Made by a program: the position numbers and the translations under genes. The notes under the pieces are model-generated. The model had not been told where the DNA came from and ran no database searches. It saw nothing but the letters and a program-made list of their open reading frames with translations. Shown piece by piece: positions 11,353 to 18,952 of a DNA stretch of 64,000 nucleotides. The stretch is from Halomonas smyrnensis AAD6 (GTDB lineage Bacteria; Pseudomonadota; Gammaproteobacteria; Pseudomonadales; Halomonadaceae), in contig NZ_AJKS02000008.1 of assembly GCF_000265245.1 (NCBI RefSeq), positions 1 through 64,000 of the forward strand, in the 5' to 3' direction. Position 1 is the stretch's first letter; every line of letters begins with the position of its first letter.

Positions 11353-12618
11353 TCACTGCTCGCTCAGGCCCTTGAACGCGGCGTCCTCGCGCTGGGTCTC
11401 ATCCATGACGATGTTCTGCTGGGCGTCGGGGTCCATGAAGTAGAGCGTCATGTAGCCGCCGGCACTGCGGTTGTAGATGGGGCGCTGCCGGCGCACGAAG
11501 TCGGCGATCCGCGGATCGTGGAAGCGCGACTGGTAGATCTCCATCCAGGCGAAGTACTGGCTGTCCTTGAGGAAGCCGGTGTACTGCTCGTGGGGCGCCA
11601 TGTCGCCGAGGGCGGTGGGATCCGCGAAGATCTCCAGGGCGAAGTCGACGGCGTCCTGGATGCCGTGGCCGTCCACCTCCAGGTCGAAGATGTCGTAGCC
11701 CTGACGCTCGATGACCTGCATGTTGGTGATCAGGTAGAGCAGCGCGTAGTTCTGGTAGTGGGTCGCGCGGCGTCCACGGGCGATCTCCATCGGCAGCGCG
11801 CCTTCTTCGGTGATGTCGTGCAGCGCCGAGTAGATGGCGCTGACGCCGAAGCGGAACAGATCGTTGTCTTCGGTCAGCACGCCGACCATGGTTCCGTAGA
11901 GGGCCCGACGGTAGAAGTGGTTGTTGCAGCAGCTGTTGCCGGGCTGCCCCTGGATGTCGGAGTGCTGGTGGGCCAGGTCGTTGAGCCAGGTCTCGATCCG
12001 CTCACGCTCTTCCTCCATGCCCTCGATCTCGGGGCGCACCACCGAATAGGCCATGGCCGCGGCGAAGATCATCGATTCGGTGGCGAACCAGGCCTGGGGC
12101 TCCATGGAGTCGTAATAGAAGTTGGTCAGTGCTTCGTCCTGCGACCACTTGTCGAGGAAGCGCACCAGGCATTCGGCGTAGTAGTCATCGCCGGTGGCCA
12201 TGTAGCTGCCGGCCAGGTGCGAGACGTTGTCCTCGAACTGGAACAGCGGCTCCGAGGCCAGTTCCCACTCATCGGGGCTGGGGTAGTAGCCGGGGATCCG
12301 CATGCGGGTGTTGATCGGCTTGTACGCCAGCAGCTGCGAGCAGCTGGTGCCGGTCGACAGCTGGTCGATCTCCTGCAGCAGGATCGCGTTGTCGGTGTCC
12401 TCGAGCTGCGCCCTGCGCTTCTCGACGTCGAAATAGGAGGCGTCGGGATCCGTCACCTCGTAGTGCGACAGGTCGAGCTCGGCACGCTCCTCGAGGGTCA
12501 TGGCCTGGGCCGTGGTCAGCCCGCCCGCGCCCAGCCCGCAGAGGGCCAGGGACAGGCCGGCGAGCAGGCGACGGGGCATGTCGCCGTGACCTAGGCGGGT
12601 TGATGGAGACAGAGACAT
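11353..12618 (-). CDS. Periplasmic alginate-lyase-family protein (PL5/AlgL-like)
   Basis: This is a 421-residue secreted protein with an N-terminal signal (hydrophobic core LLAGLSLALCGLGAGGL, Ala-Gln-Ala cleavage near residue 39). The body matches the all-helical AlgL fold. NNHFYRRA (residues 232-239) corresponds to the NNHSYW catalytic motif of AlgL, with His234 the likely catalytic base. EIARGRRATHYQNYAL (278-293) corresponds to the Arg/Tyr active-site segment. AlgL degrades mannuronan in the periplasm and clears misdirected polymer during export; a similar clearing role for a uronic-acid polymer is inferred. The HFYRR change from HSYW suggests altered substrate. The start at 12618 has GAGGACTCTCG ahead of it, better than the internal Met at 12579. 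It lies 15 bases after the upstream lyase. Confidence 0.8.
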   Translation of the reverse strand: MSLSPSTRLGHGDMPRRLLAGLSLALCGLGAGGLTTAQAMTLEERAELDLSHYEVTDPDASYFDVEKRRAQLEDTDNAILLQEIDQLSTGTSCSQLLAYKPINTRMRIPGYYPSPDEWELASEPLFQFEDNVSHLAGSYMATGDDYYAECLVRFLDKWSQDEALTNFYYDSMEPQAWFATESMIFAAAMAYSVVRPEIEGMEEERERIETWLNDLAHQHSDIQGQPGNSCCNNHFYRRALYGTMVGVLTEDNDLFRFGVSAIYSALHDITEEGALPMEIARGRRATHYQNYALLYLITNMQVIERQGYDIFDLEVDGHGIQDAVDFALEIFADPTALGDMAPHEQYTGFLKDSQYFAWMEIYQSRFHDPRIADFVRRQRPIYNRSAGGYMTLYFMDPDAQQNIVMDETQREDAAFKGLSEQ

Positions 12619-12633
12619 CGAGAGTCCTCGGAA

Positions 12634-13518
12634 TCAGGAACGGGGGGCATGGAAGCGGAAGCCGGCGAAGTCGACGTGCTGGTCACGGGGCGTGCGCCAG
12701 TCCTTGCCGTGCCCGCCGAAGAAGGTGGAGAACATCAGGCCGTCGATGGTCACGTCCTCGTCGGTGCGGTAGATGATGCCGCGCTGCTCGAGGATCGGCT
12801 GGCCGTCCACCCACACGCGGGCCACGCCGTTCTCCTGGCCGGGGTCGTTGAGGATGATCTCCTGCTCCAGGGTCACCCACTGGCCGGTGGGGAAGGTCCA
12901 GCGGCCGCGGCCGACGGACTTGCCGTAGTCCTCGTGCTGGTCGACGGCATACTCGTAGAGCTCGCCCTGGCCGTTGGCCCGCCACATGTAGCGCATGGAG
13001 AAGCCGTTCTCGCCGTCGGCCTCCTCGCCGCCGCTGGGCGCCTCGCCGCCGTACAGGCCCGGCAGCTTGCCGCCCTTGACGAAGTCGAAGCCCGGCTCGA
13101 AGCGCACCCGGTACTGCAGGCAGGCGCGCTCGGCGCCGGCCAGGGCGTCGGGAGCGGCATAGAAGCCGGCGCCGCCCGTCTCGGTATCGCCGGGCGACGA
13201 GGTGCCCTTGGGGTAGTGGACGCGCAGGCCGGGCTCATCGAGGCCGGTCTCGCCGGCCGCGAGGCGTTCGACGTTCTCGGTGCCCCAGTCGCGCTGGGTG
13301 GCGAAGCCTTCACGGATGGCGGCCTGGGCATCCTCGGCCTGCAGGGCAGGGGAGGGCGCGGCGACCTGCGGATAGCGGGTCGAGCAGGCGGCCACGCTTG
13401 GTGAGGTGATCGCGGGCCCCTTGCCCTCGGCCAGGGCCGGGGCGCTCAGGCCGGGCAGCAGGGCCAGCATCAGCAGGGCCAGGGGGCGCTTTCTCGGGAT
13501 GACGTGTTCGGCTGACAT
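12634..13518 (-). CDS. Secreted polysaccharide lyase-like protein (PL14/PL20-like beta-jelly-roll)
   Basis: The product is 294 residues with a clear signal peptide (LALLMLALLPGLSAPALA). The mature part shows the pattern of the PL14/PL20-type jelly-roll lyases: RVHYPKGTSSPGD, GGAGFYAAP, YRVRFEPGFDFVKGGKLPGLYGG, SMRYMWRANGQGELYEY and FSTFFGGHGKDW. Family members cut beta-1,4-linked uronic acid polymers: PL20 is glucuronan lyase, PL14 includes alginate and glucuronate-polymer lyases. With UDP-glucose dehydrogenase in the same operon, glucuronan is the favoured substrate, but this is inference. The ATG at 13518 is chosen because it begins the signal peptide; the frame is open farther upstream but Arg/Gly-rich without family likeness. 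It lies about 65 bases after the PilZ/HlyD gene. Confidence 0.72.
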   Translation of the reverse strand: MSAEHVIPRKRPLALLMLALLPGLSAPALAEGKGPAITSPSVAACSTRYPQVAAPSPALQAEDAQAAIREGFATQRDWGTENVERLAAGETGLDEPGLRVHYPKGTSSPGDTETGGAGFYAAPDALAGAERACLQYRVRFEPGFDFVKGGKLPGLYGGEAPSGGEEADGENGFSMRYMWRANGQGELYEYAVDQHEDYGKSVGRGRWTFPTGQWVTLEQEIILNDPGQENGVARVWVDGQPILEQRGIIYRTDEDVTIDGLMFSTFFGGHGKDWRTPRDQHVDFAGFRFHAPRS

Positions 13519-13583
13519 ATCGGGCTCCGGTCGGAGGCCGCCGCGCGGGCGGCCGGGATGTCCTCGTGATAGGGCGCTCGGGA

Positions 13584-15113
13584 TCAGCTCGCCTGGCGTT
13601 CGCCGTCGGCGAGCGGCGCCTCGTCGTCGTTGGCGCCGGTGACGCCGTCGACCAGGCCGTCGACCAGCTGGGCGACCGAGCGGGCGCCCTGCCAGACCCA
13701 TTCGGCGGCGCTGCCGACCAGCGGGGTCTCGGTGAAGCGCACGTCCACCGGGGTGCCGACGGCGTCGGCCGGCAGCGGCTCTTCGGGCACCAGCAGCACG
13801 CTGGCCACGTTCTGCTGCTGACGCACCCAGCTGGGGAAGCCGGCACGCGGCTGGCGCTCGATGTCCAGCGCCACGCTGCGCACCCGGGCGCTGATCGGGC
13901 CGGCGGTGTTGGGCAGCGAGATGTAGGCCTGCTGGTCCGGGCCGATGCGATCGATGTCATCCATGTGCACCAGCGCCTCGACCATGATGTCGTTGTCGCC
14001 GGTGCGGATGAGCGTCATGATGCGCTCGCTCTCGTTGATGTAGGTGCCGTCGGAGCTGCTCAGCGCCCAGGCCACCAGGCAGTTGCAGGGGCTGTAGACC
14101 TCGTTCTGGGACTGGCGGGCCTCCAGCGCGGTGATCCGCGAGCTCTGGAAGTCGCGGGCGGTCTCGAACTGGTCGATGCGCGCCCGGGCGATCTCCGGCG
14201 AGACCGTCTCGAAGCTCACCGACTCGCCGTTGGCCGGCTTGGCGGAGTTGGCCAGGCTGACCTGATTGGCTCCGCCATCGATGTTGTTCTGCAGGTTCTC
14301 GATCAGCTGGCTGTTGTAGCTCTGGGCGGCCTGGGCCAGGATCAGGTCCGACTCGAGGTCGACGTTCTTGACGCTGGTCAGCTTCGCGTCGCGTTCGACC
14401 CGGTCGCCGGCCTTGAGGTCATGGGCCTGGAGGATGCCTGGACCCGGGGCACGGATGTCGATGCGCGGCGCGGTCACCGCGGCGAAGTTCGGCTCGATCA
14501 GCATGAAGTTGCGGTAGGCGGTGGCCGCCGCCACCAGGCCCAGCACGCCGATGGCCATGAACAGCGCCACGTAGCGGCCCAGCGGCTTGGGCGGACGCTG
14601 GGCCGGCTGCGGCTGGCCGGCGGCGCCGCGCTTGCGCGGGGTCTGCGGGTCCTCGCCCGCCATCAGGCCTTCCAGGTCCATCTCGCGGCCGCTCAGGCTG
14701 GCGCGGATCAGGCGGCGCAGCAGCTCCTGGTGGCCGGGGCTGATGTCGGTGAACTCGAAGCCGGCGGTGTGGCCTCGCTCGCCGGCCGTGCAGTGCCGGC
14801 ACTCGGCGGTCACGGGGACGGTCATCTCGGCGCCGCCGGCCTGCAGCAGCAGCGAGGCCTGGACCCGGGCGCCCTCGCGGATCGGCCGCTGGCTGTGGAT
14901 CGCGAAGCCGCCCTGGGACAGGTCGACGCCGTCGAACCCCTGGCCGTCGTCCATCTTGACCTGGAAGGCGCGCTTCACGCGCAGGTAGCGACGCTCGTCG
15001 CGGCGCTCGTGGGCGATGCCGGCGCCGGGTGTCTGGTCGGCGCCCTGGCCCCGGCGCTGATCGCCCAGCGTGGGCTCGCTTCGATCGTGATTGTCGGCGT
15101 AGTAATCGGTCAT
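13584..15113 (-). CDS. Alg44-like PilZ/HlyD membrane protein, c-di-GMP receptor of polymer synthesis
   Basis: The product is 509 residues. The N-terminal cytoplasmic PilZ domain has the RxxxR motif in ERRDERRYLRVKR (Arg38/42 or 41/45) and the D-x-S-x-x-G motif DLSQGG (64-69), the residues that bind c-di-GMP. One membrane helix follows (about 181-202). Then comes a periplasmic HlyD-like membrane-fusion region, with a coiled-coil (LILAQAAQSYNSQLIENLQ) and a beta-barrel part. This is the order found in Alg44, which switches on the Alg8 polymerase. It is longer than Alg44 (about 390 residues). It lies 46 bases after the Alg8-like gene. Control of polymer synthesis by c-di-GMP is predicted from the intact motifs. 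Confidence 0.85.
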   Translation of the reverse strand: MTDYYADNHDRSEPTLGDQRRGQGADQTPGAGIAHERRDERRYLRVKRAFQVKMDDGQGFDGVDLSQGGFAIHSQRPIREGARVQASLLLQAGGAEMTVPVTAECRHCTAGERGHTAGFEFTDISPGHQELLRRLIRASLSGREMDLEGLMAGEDPQTPRKRGAAGQPQPAQRPPKPLGRYVALFMAIGVLGLVAAATAYRNFMLIEPNFAAVTAPRIDIRAPGPGILQAHDLKAGDRVERDAKLTSVKNVDLESDLILAQAAQSYNSQLIENLQNNIDGGANQVSLANSAKPANGESVSFETVSPEIARARIDQFETARDFQSSRITALEARQSQNEVYSPCNCLVAWALSSSDGTYINESERIMTLIRTGDNDIMVEALVHMDDIDRIGPDQQAYISLPNTAGPISARVRSVALDIERQPRAGFPSWVRQQQNVASVLLVPEEPLPADAVGTPVDVRFTETPLVGSAAEWVWQGARSVAQLVDGLVDGVTGANDDEAPLADGERQAS

Positions 15114-15159
15114 GGGGTATCTCTCTCCAGTGGTTGCCTCCCGGCGGCGTCCTGCGAGG

Positions 15160-17079
15160 TCAGGAGCGGCCGGGTTGCACGCTGATATTCAGGTCGACGA
15201 GGGCCACCTTGCGGCCGTCGAGTTCGAGGGCGCAGCCCAGGGTCGTGTGGCAGGTCGCGAGCTGTCCGGCGTCGAGCGGGCGGCCGCTGGCGTCGTGGAC
15301 ATGACGGGCCAGTTCGGGGCTGATCTCGAGCGTGGTCGGCTCGTCGCCGGGCGCGCCGGTGAGGCGTTCGGTCCGCATGCGCTCGGTGGTGGCGACGATG
15401 TCCAGCAGGCCCTCGTCCAGCGCCAGGCGCTCCGGCGGCAGGGTGACGTTGCCGCTGGGGGAGCCGTCGGCCAGGATCATCGCCATCCAGCGATTGGCCG
15501 TGCCGGTCTGGGCCTCGGCCTCGGCGGCGGGGCCCTGGAGGATGGCCATGGCGGTGCGATCCGGCGGCTGCAGCACCCCGGTGGCCAGCACCAGCACGTA
15601 GAGCATCACCGCGATGAAGGCGCCGTGCAGCACGTGACCCATGCGACGCTGGCGGTTGACCGCGGCCGGGTCGTCCGGCTCGCCGGCGGAGATCCCCTGG
15701 CGCGACCACTTCTGGCGGTTGAAACGGAAGCTGACGTAGGTCTTGAGCAGGGCGCCGAAGACCTGGTTGTAATAGATCAGCGGGATCCACAGCAGGCTGA
15801 AGCGGCCGCGCTGCCAGGCCAGGATCAGCGTCGAGATGCTGCGCGTGAACAGGATCCACAGCGCGTAGGCGAAGATGAACGAGGGCCGCACGAACAGGGT
15901 CACCAGGATCGCCACCGTGGGGCCGATCAGGGTCGTCCACATGGACAGGCGCTGGTCGACCAGGCTCCACCAGGTGAACATGCCCATCGGGCGCGGCCCC
16001 AGGGCGATCGCCCGGCCGCTGGTGCGCAGCATGTTGCCGTACCAGCGGCGCATCAGGTCGGTGGTCGACTTGAAGAAGCGGCGGCGGTCCGGCAGCTCCT
16101 CGAACCCGGTGACGTAGACGTCCGGCAGGTAGAGCATCCGCCAGCCGTTCTTGAGCAGCCAGTACCAGGTCGACTTGTCGTCCCCCGAGAGGAACTTGAA
16201 GTTGCCGAAGCGCCAGTGGTCGACGCGGTCGTTCTCGACCAGCTCGATGAAGCTCGGCTGGGTGGCGAGGTCGAGGCGGAAGGCGCTGTAGCGGCCGGTC
16301 AGCACCAGCAGCCGGCGCGACACCGAGCCGGAGCTCATCACCAGGTGGCGCTGGGCGTAGCGCAGGTCGTACCACTCCTTGGTGACGTCGCCGCCGGTGA
16401 CGATGGCACTGTTGTTGGTGGTCAGCGCGCCCAGGTCCTCGTTGGTGCGGAAGAACGACAGCGAGCGCTCGAGGGTCTCGGGCTCGAGCAGGATGTCGCC
16501 GTCCATCGAGACCAGCAGGGCGTCCGGGGCCGGGGCGCGACGCGAGATCGCGCGCAGCACTTCCGCCATGGCGGAGCGCTTGCCGTCCCCCTTCTGGAAC
16601 ATGTAGCGCAGCTCGATGTTGCTCGGCCAGCCGAGGTCGTCCATCACGTGGGTGATGATGTCGACGTCGGTACGGTCGGCCAGCGAGGCGAAGATGGTGG
16701 TCGGGACGCCGTAGTCCCGGACCTCGCGCACCAGCGCCTCGTAGACCCGATAGCTGACGTCGGCATCGATGCGGAACGAGGTGCACAGCACGTACAGCTC
16801 GCTGGGCTTGCCGGCCTCGCCGGCGGCGTCCGCCTCGGCCCGCAGCCGCGGGAAGATGCGCCGGTTGTACCACACCGAGCGCAGCGCCTGGACGAACCAC
16901 CAGGAGTAGCGCCAGGCGCCGATGGCCCCGATGGCGAAGAAGAAGCTCTTCGACGCCGGCGAGAAGACCTCCGACGGCAGCTCGGAGAGCAGCAGCACCA
17001 GCAGGGCCAGCAGCAGCAGCAGGGCGGTGACCTCCGTCACCTTGCTGGCGACGGAGGTGTGGTCGGGGAGCTTCGACAT
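15160..17079 (-). CDS. Alg8-like family 2 glycosyltransferase, uronan polymerase
   Basis: This is a processive inverting glycosyltransferase of the inner membrane. Two N-terminal membrane helices (about 17-32 and 45-66) come first. The GT-A domain follows with SMDGD (Asp193/Asp195), TTNN (221-224), TGRYSAFR (261-268), GDDKSTWYW (299-307) and RRWYGN (344-349), the last taking the place of the QxxRW motif of polymer synthases. Several C-terminal membrane helices follow. These match Alg8, the catalytic mannuronan polymerase. At 639 residues it is about 145 longer than Alg8; the extra C-terminal part (from about 490) has one more membrane helix and a probable periplasmic domain that I do not recognise. 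The neighbouring sugar dehydrogenase suggests UDP-GlcA as donor. It starts 9 bases after the dehydrogenase gene. Confidence 0.85.
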   Translation of the reverse strand: MSKLPDHTSVASKVTEVTALLLLLALLVLLLSELPSEVFSPASKSFFFAIGAIGAWRYSWWFVQALRSVWYNRRIFPRLRAEADAAGEAGKPSELYVLCTSFRIDADVSYRVYEALVREVRDYGVPTTIFASLADRTDVDIITHVMDDLGWPSNIELRYMFQKGDGKRSAMAEVLRAISRRAPAPDALLVSMDGDILLEPETLERSLSFFRTNEDLGALTTNNSAIVTGGDVTKEWYDLRYAQRHLVMSSGSVSRRLLVLTGRYSAFRLDLATQPSFIELVENDRVDHWRFGNFKFLSGDDKSTWYWLLKNGWRMLYLPDVYVTGFEELPDRRRFFKSTTDLMRRWYGNMLRTSGRAIALGPRPMGMFTWWSLVDQRLSMWTTLIGPTVAILVTLFVRPSFIFAYALWILFTRSISTLILAWQRGRFSLLWIPLIYYNQVFGALLKTYVSFRFNRQKWSRQGISAGEPDDPAAVNRQRRMGHVLHGAFIAVMLYVLVLATGVLQPPDRTAMAILQGPAAEAEAQTGTANRWMAMILADGSPSGNVTLPPERLALDEGLLDIVATTERMRTERLTGAPGDEPTTLEISPELARHVHDASGRPLDAGQLATCHTTLGCALELDGRKVALVDLNISVQPGRS

Positions 17080-17088
17080 GGCGAGGCC

Positions 17089-18435
17089 TCAGGCGACGAC
17101 GGGACGGACGGAGGCGCCTCGGCCGATGCCGTAGTAGGTCAGCCCCGCCTCCTTGGCGCTCTCGGGCGAGAACAGGTTGCGGCCGTCGATCACCACCGGC
17201 TCGATCAGGCGCTCGCGCAGGCGGCCGAAGTCGACGGTGCGGAAGGCCTTCCACTCGGTGCAGATGACCAGCGCGTGGGCGCCCTCGAGGGTCTCGTCGC
17301 GGTTCTCGGTGAGATCCAGGTCCTCGCGGTTGCCGTAGATCCGCAGGCACTCCTCGGCGGCCTCGGGATCATGGGCCTGGACCCGGGCGCCGGCCTGCCA
17401 CAGCGCTTCCATCAGCGCGCGGCTGGGGGCCTCGCGCATGTCGTCGGTGTTGGGCTTGAAGGCCAGGCCCCACAGCGCGATGGTCTTGCCGGCCAGATCG
17501 CCGTCGAAGGCATCGCTGAGCATCTCGAACAGGCGGCTCTTCTGGCGCGCGTTGACCTGCTCGACGGCGTTGATCAGGTGGGCCGGATGGCCGGCGGCCT
17601 CGGCGGTGTGGGCCAGCGCCTTGACGTCCTTGGGGAAGCAGGAGCCGCCGTAGCCGCAGCCCGGATAGATGAAGTGGTAGCCGATGCGCGGATCGCTGCC
17701 GATGCCGTGACGCACTTCCTCGATGTCGGCGCCCAGGCGCTCGGCCAGGTTGGCCATCTCGTTGATGAAGCTGATCTTGGTGGCCAGCATGGCGTTGGCG
17801 GCGTACTTGGTCAGCTCGGCGCTGCGCACGCCCATGAACATCAGCTTGTCGCGCTGGCGGTTGTAGGGGCCGTAGCACTCGCGCATGACCTGGCGAACGC
17901 GTTCGGACTCGGTGCCCACCACGATGCGCGAGCCGCGCGAGAAGTCCTCGATGGCGGCGCCTTCCTTGAGGAATTCGGGGTTGGAGCAGACGTCGAACTC
18001 GATGTCCGCGCCGCGGGCCTCGAGGGTGGCGGCCACGGTGCGCTCCACCTTGCTGGCGGTGCCGACCGGTACCGTCGACTTGTCGACGATGATGCGGTAC
18101 TCGGTCATGTGGGTGGCGATGGTCTCGGCGACCTTGAGCACGTGACGCAGGTCGGCGCTGCCGTCCTCGTCGGACGGCGTGCCGACGGCGATGAACTGCA
18201 GCAGGCCGAACTCGACCGCGGCCTTGGCATCGTTGGTGAAGTGCAGGCGGCCGGCGGCCAGGTTCTGGTGGATCAGCGTCTCGAGGCCCGGCTCGTAGAT
18301 CGGCACCTCGCCCTGGCTGAGACGGGCCACCTTGTCGGCGTCCACATCGACACACATCACTTCATGGCCGACTTCGGCGAGGCAGGCGCCGGTGACGAGT
18401 CCTACGTATCCGGAACCAAAGATGGTGATCTTCAT
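17089..18435 (-). CDS. ugd: UDP-glucose 6-dehydrogenase
   Basis: This NAD-dependent enzyme oxidises UDP-glucose twice to UDP-glucuronate. The 448-residue product has the Rossmann motif [10 protein letters not shown] (7-16), the middle motif SNPEFLKEG (151-159) and the catalytic-cysteine motif [12 protein letters not shown] (259-270, Cys266). The LKEG and FPKD forms point to UDP-glucose dehydrogenase rather than GDP-mannose dehydrogenase (AlgD), which stands first in alginate operons. It is the first gene of the six-gene minus-strand operon and presumably supplies the precursor for the glycosyltransferase 9 bases downstream. Substrate assignment between Ugd and AlgD is by motif resemblance only. 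Confidence 0.88.
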   Translation of the reverse strand: MKITIFGSGYVGLVTGACLAEVGHEVMCVDVDADKVARLSQGEVPIYEPGLETLIHQNLAAGRLHFTNDAKAAVEFGLLQFIAVGTPSDEDGSADLRHVLKVAETIATHMTEYRIIVDKSTVPVGTASKVERTVAATLEARGADIEFDVCSNPEFLKEGAAIEDFSRGSRIVVGTESERVRQVMRECYGPYNRQRDKLMFMGVRSAELTKYAANAMLATKISFINEMANLAERLGADIEEVRHGIGSDPRIGYHFIYPGCGYGGSCFPKDVKALAHTAEAAGHPAHLINAVEQVNARQKSRLFEMLSDAFDGDLAGKTIALWGLAFKPNTDDMREAPSRALMEALWQAGARVQAHDPEAAEECLRIYGNREDLDLTENRDETLEGAHALVICTEWKAFRTVDFGRLRERLIEPVVIDGRNLFSPESAKEAGLTYYGIGRGASVRPVVA

Positions 18436-18952
18436 GGGCGTCTTGCTCCTGGTCGTGGTCGGAAACGAACGTCCTGTCCCAGGCCCCTGGCGGGGGAGGG
18501 AGCGTCATGGACGTGCGTGGATCTGCCAGGTAAAGGAGCAAGCATCGGGCCGGAATGGAAAAAAAGCTTTTATATCAGATATCTATGCTGGTATTGGTCG
18601 AGGTGTCACCGTGTGACGACTCGTTTGCGGCGTGTCGGGAGGGGAAAAGTGTCGCGATACGCCAACAGCGTATCGTGTCAGCCGGCGCAGGAGGGGGATC
18701 GCGAGGCGGCGCCGGTGGGGGCTGTCGCGCCCTGACGGCACCGTCGGAAAACGGCGCAGAGGCCCGCGGGGCGTGGCCTGCACGCCATCGACCGACGAGC
18801 GGGAAAATTTACATTAGGCAAGTAAGATGTATAGGTGTTGCATCATATCGACACTCGGCCCGATCGGCGCCATGGCGGTGACGCTCGAGGCCGACGCGGC
18901 AACGAAAAAGGCGGCCCGAAGGCCGCCTTTCTCGTCGAGATCAGGGCGTCTT
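18436..18952. other. Intergenic control region between ugd and the BCCT transporter gene
   Basis: This ~515-base stretch has no supported gene. It has AT-rich patches (about 18555-18600 and 18804-18850) against a GC-rich background, as expected for promoters of the ugd operon. It holds two dyads: GTCAC-CGT-GTGAC (18605-18617) and CGATACGC-CAACA-GCGTATCG (18655-18675). A terminator for the BCCT gene lies at its right end. No AlgU-type promoter match was found by eye. Confidence 0.5.
18905..18930 (-). terminator. Rho-independent terminator of the UspA-BCCT unit
   Basis: A 10-bp stem (AAAGGCGGCC / GGCCGCCTTT, loop CGAA on the plus strand, TTCG on the transcript) is followed on the minus strand by five T residues. 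It lies 23 bases past the BCCT stop. Confidence 0.8.

Noticed and set aside
17089..18435. Calling the dehydrogenase AlgD (GDP-mannose 6-dehydrogenase) from operon position
   Set aside because: The SNPEFLKEG and [12 protein letters not shown] motifs resemble UDP-glucose dehydrogenases; position alone is not enough.
15112..18735. Very long plus-strand open frame (about 1200 codons) across the polymer operon
   Set aside because: It is antisense to three well-supported genes and its translation is His/Gln/Gly/Ala-rich without domains, as expected for antisense of high-GC genes.
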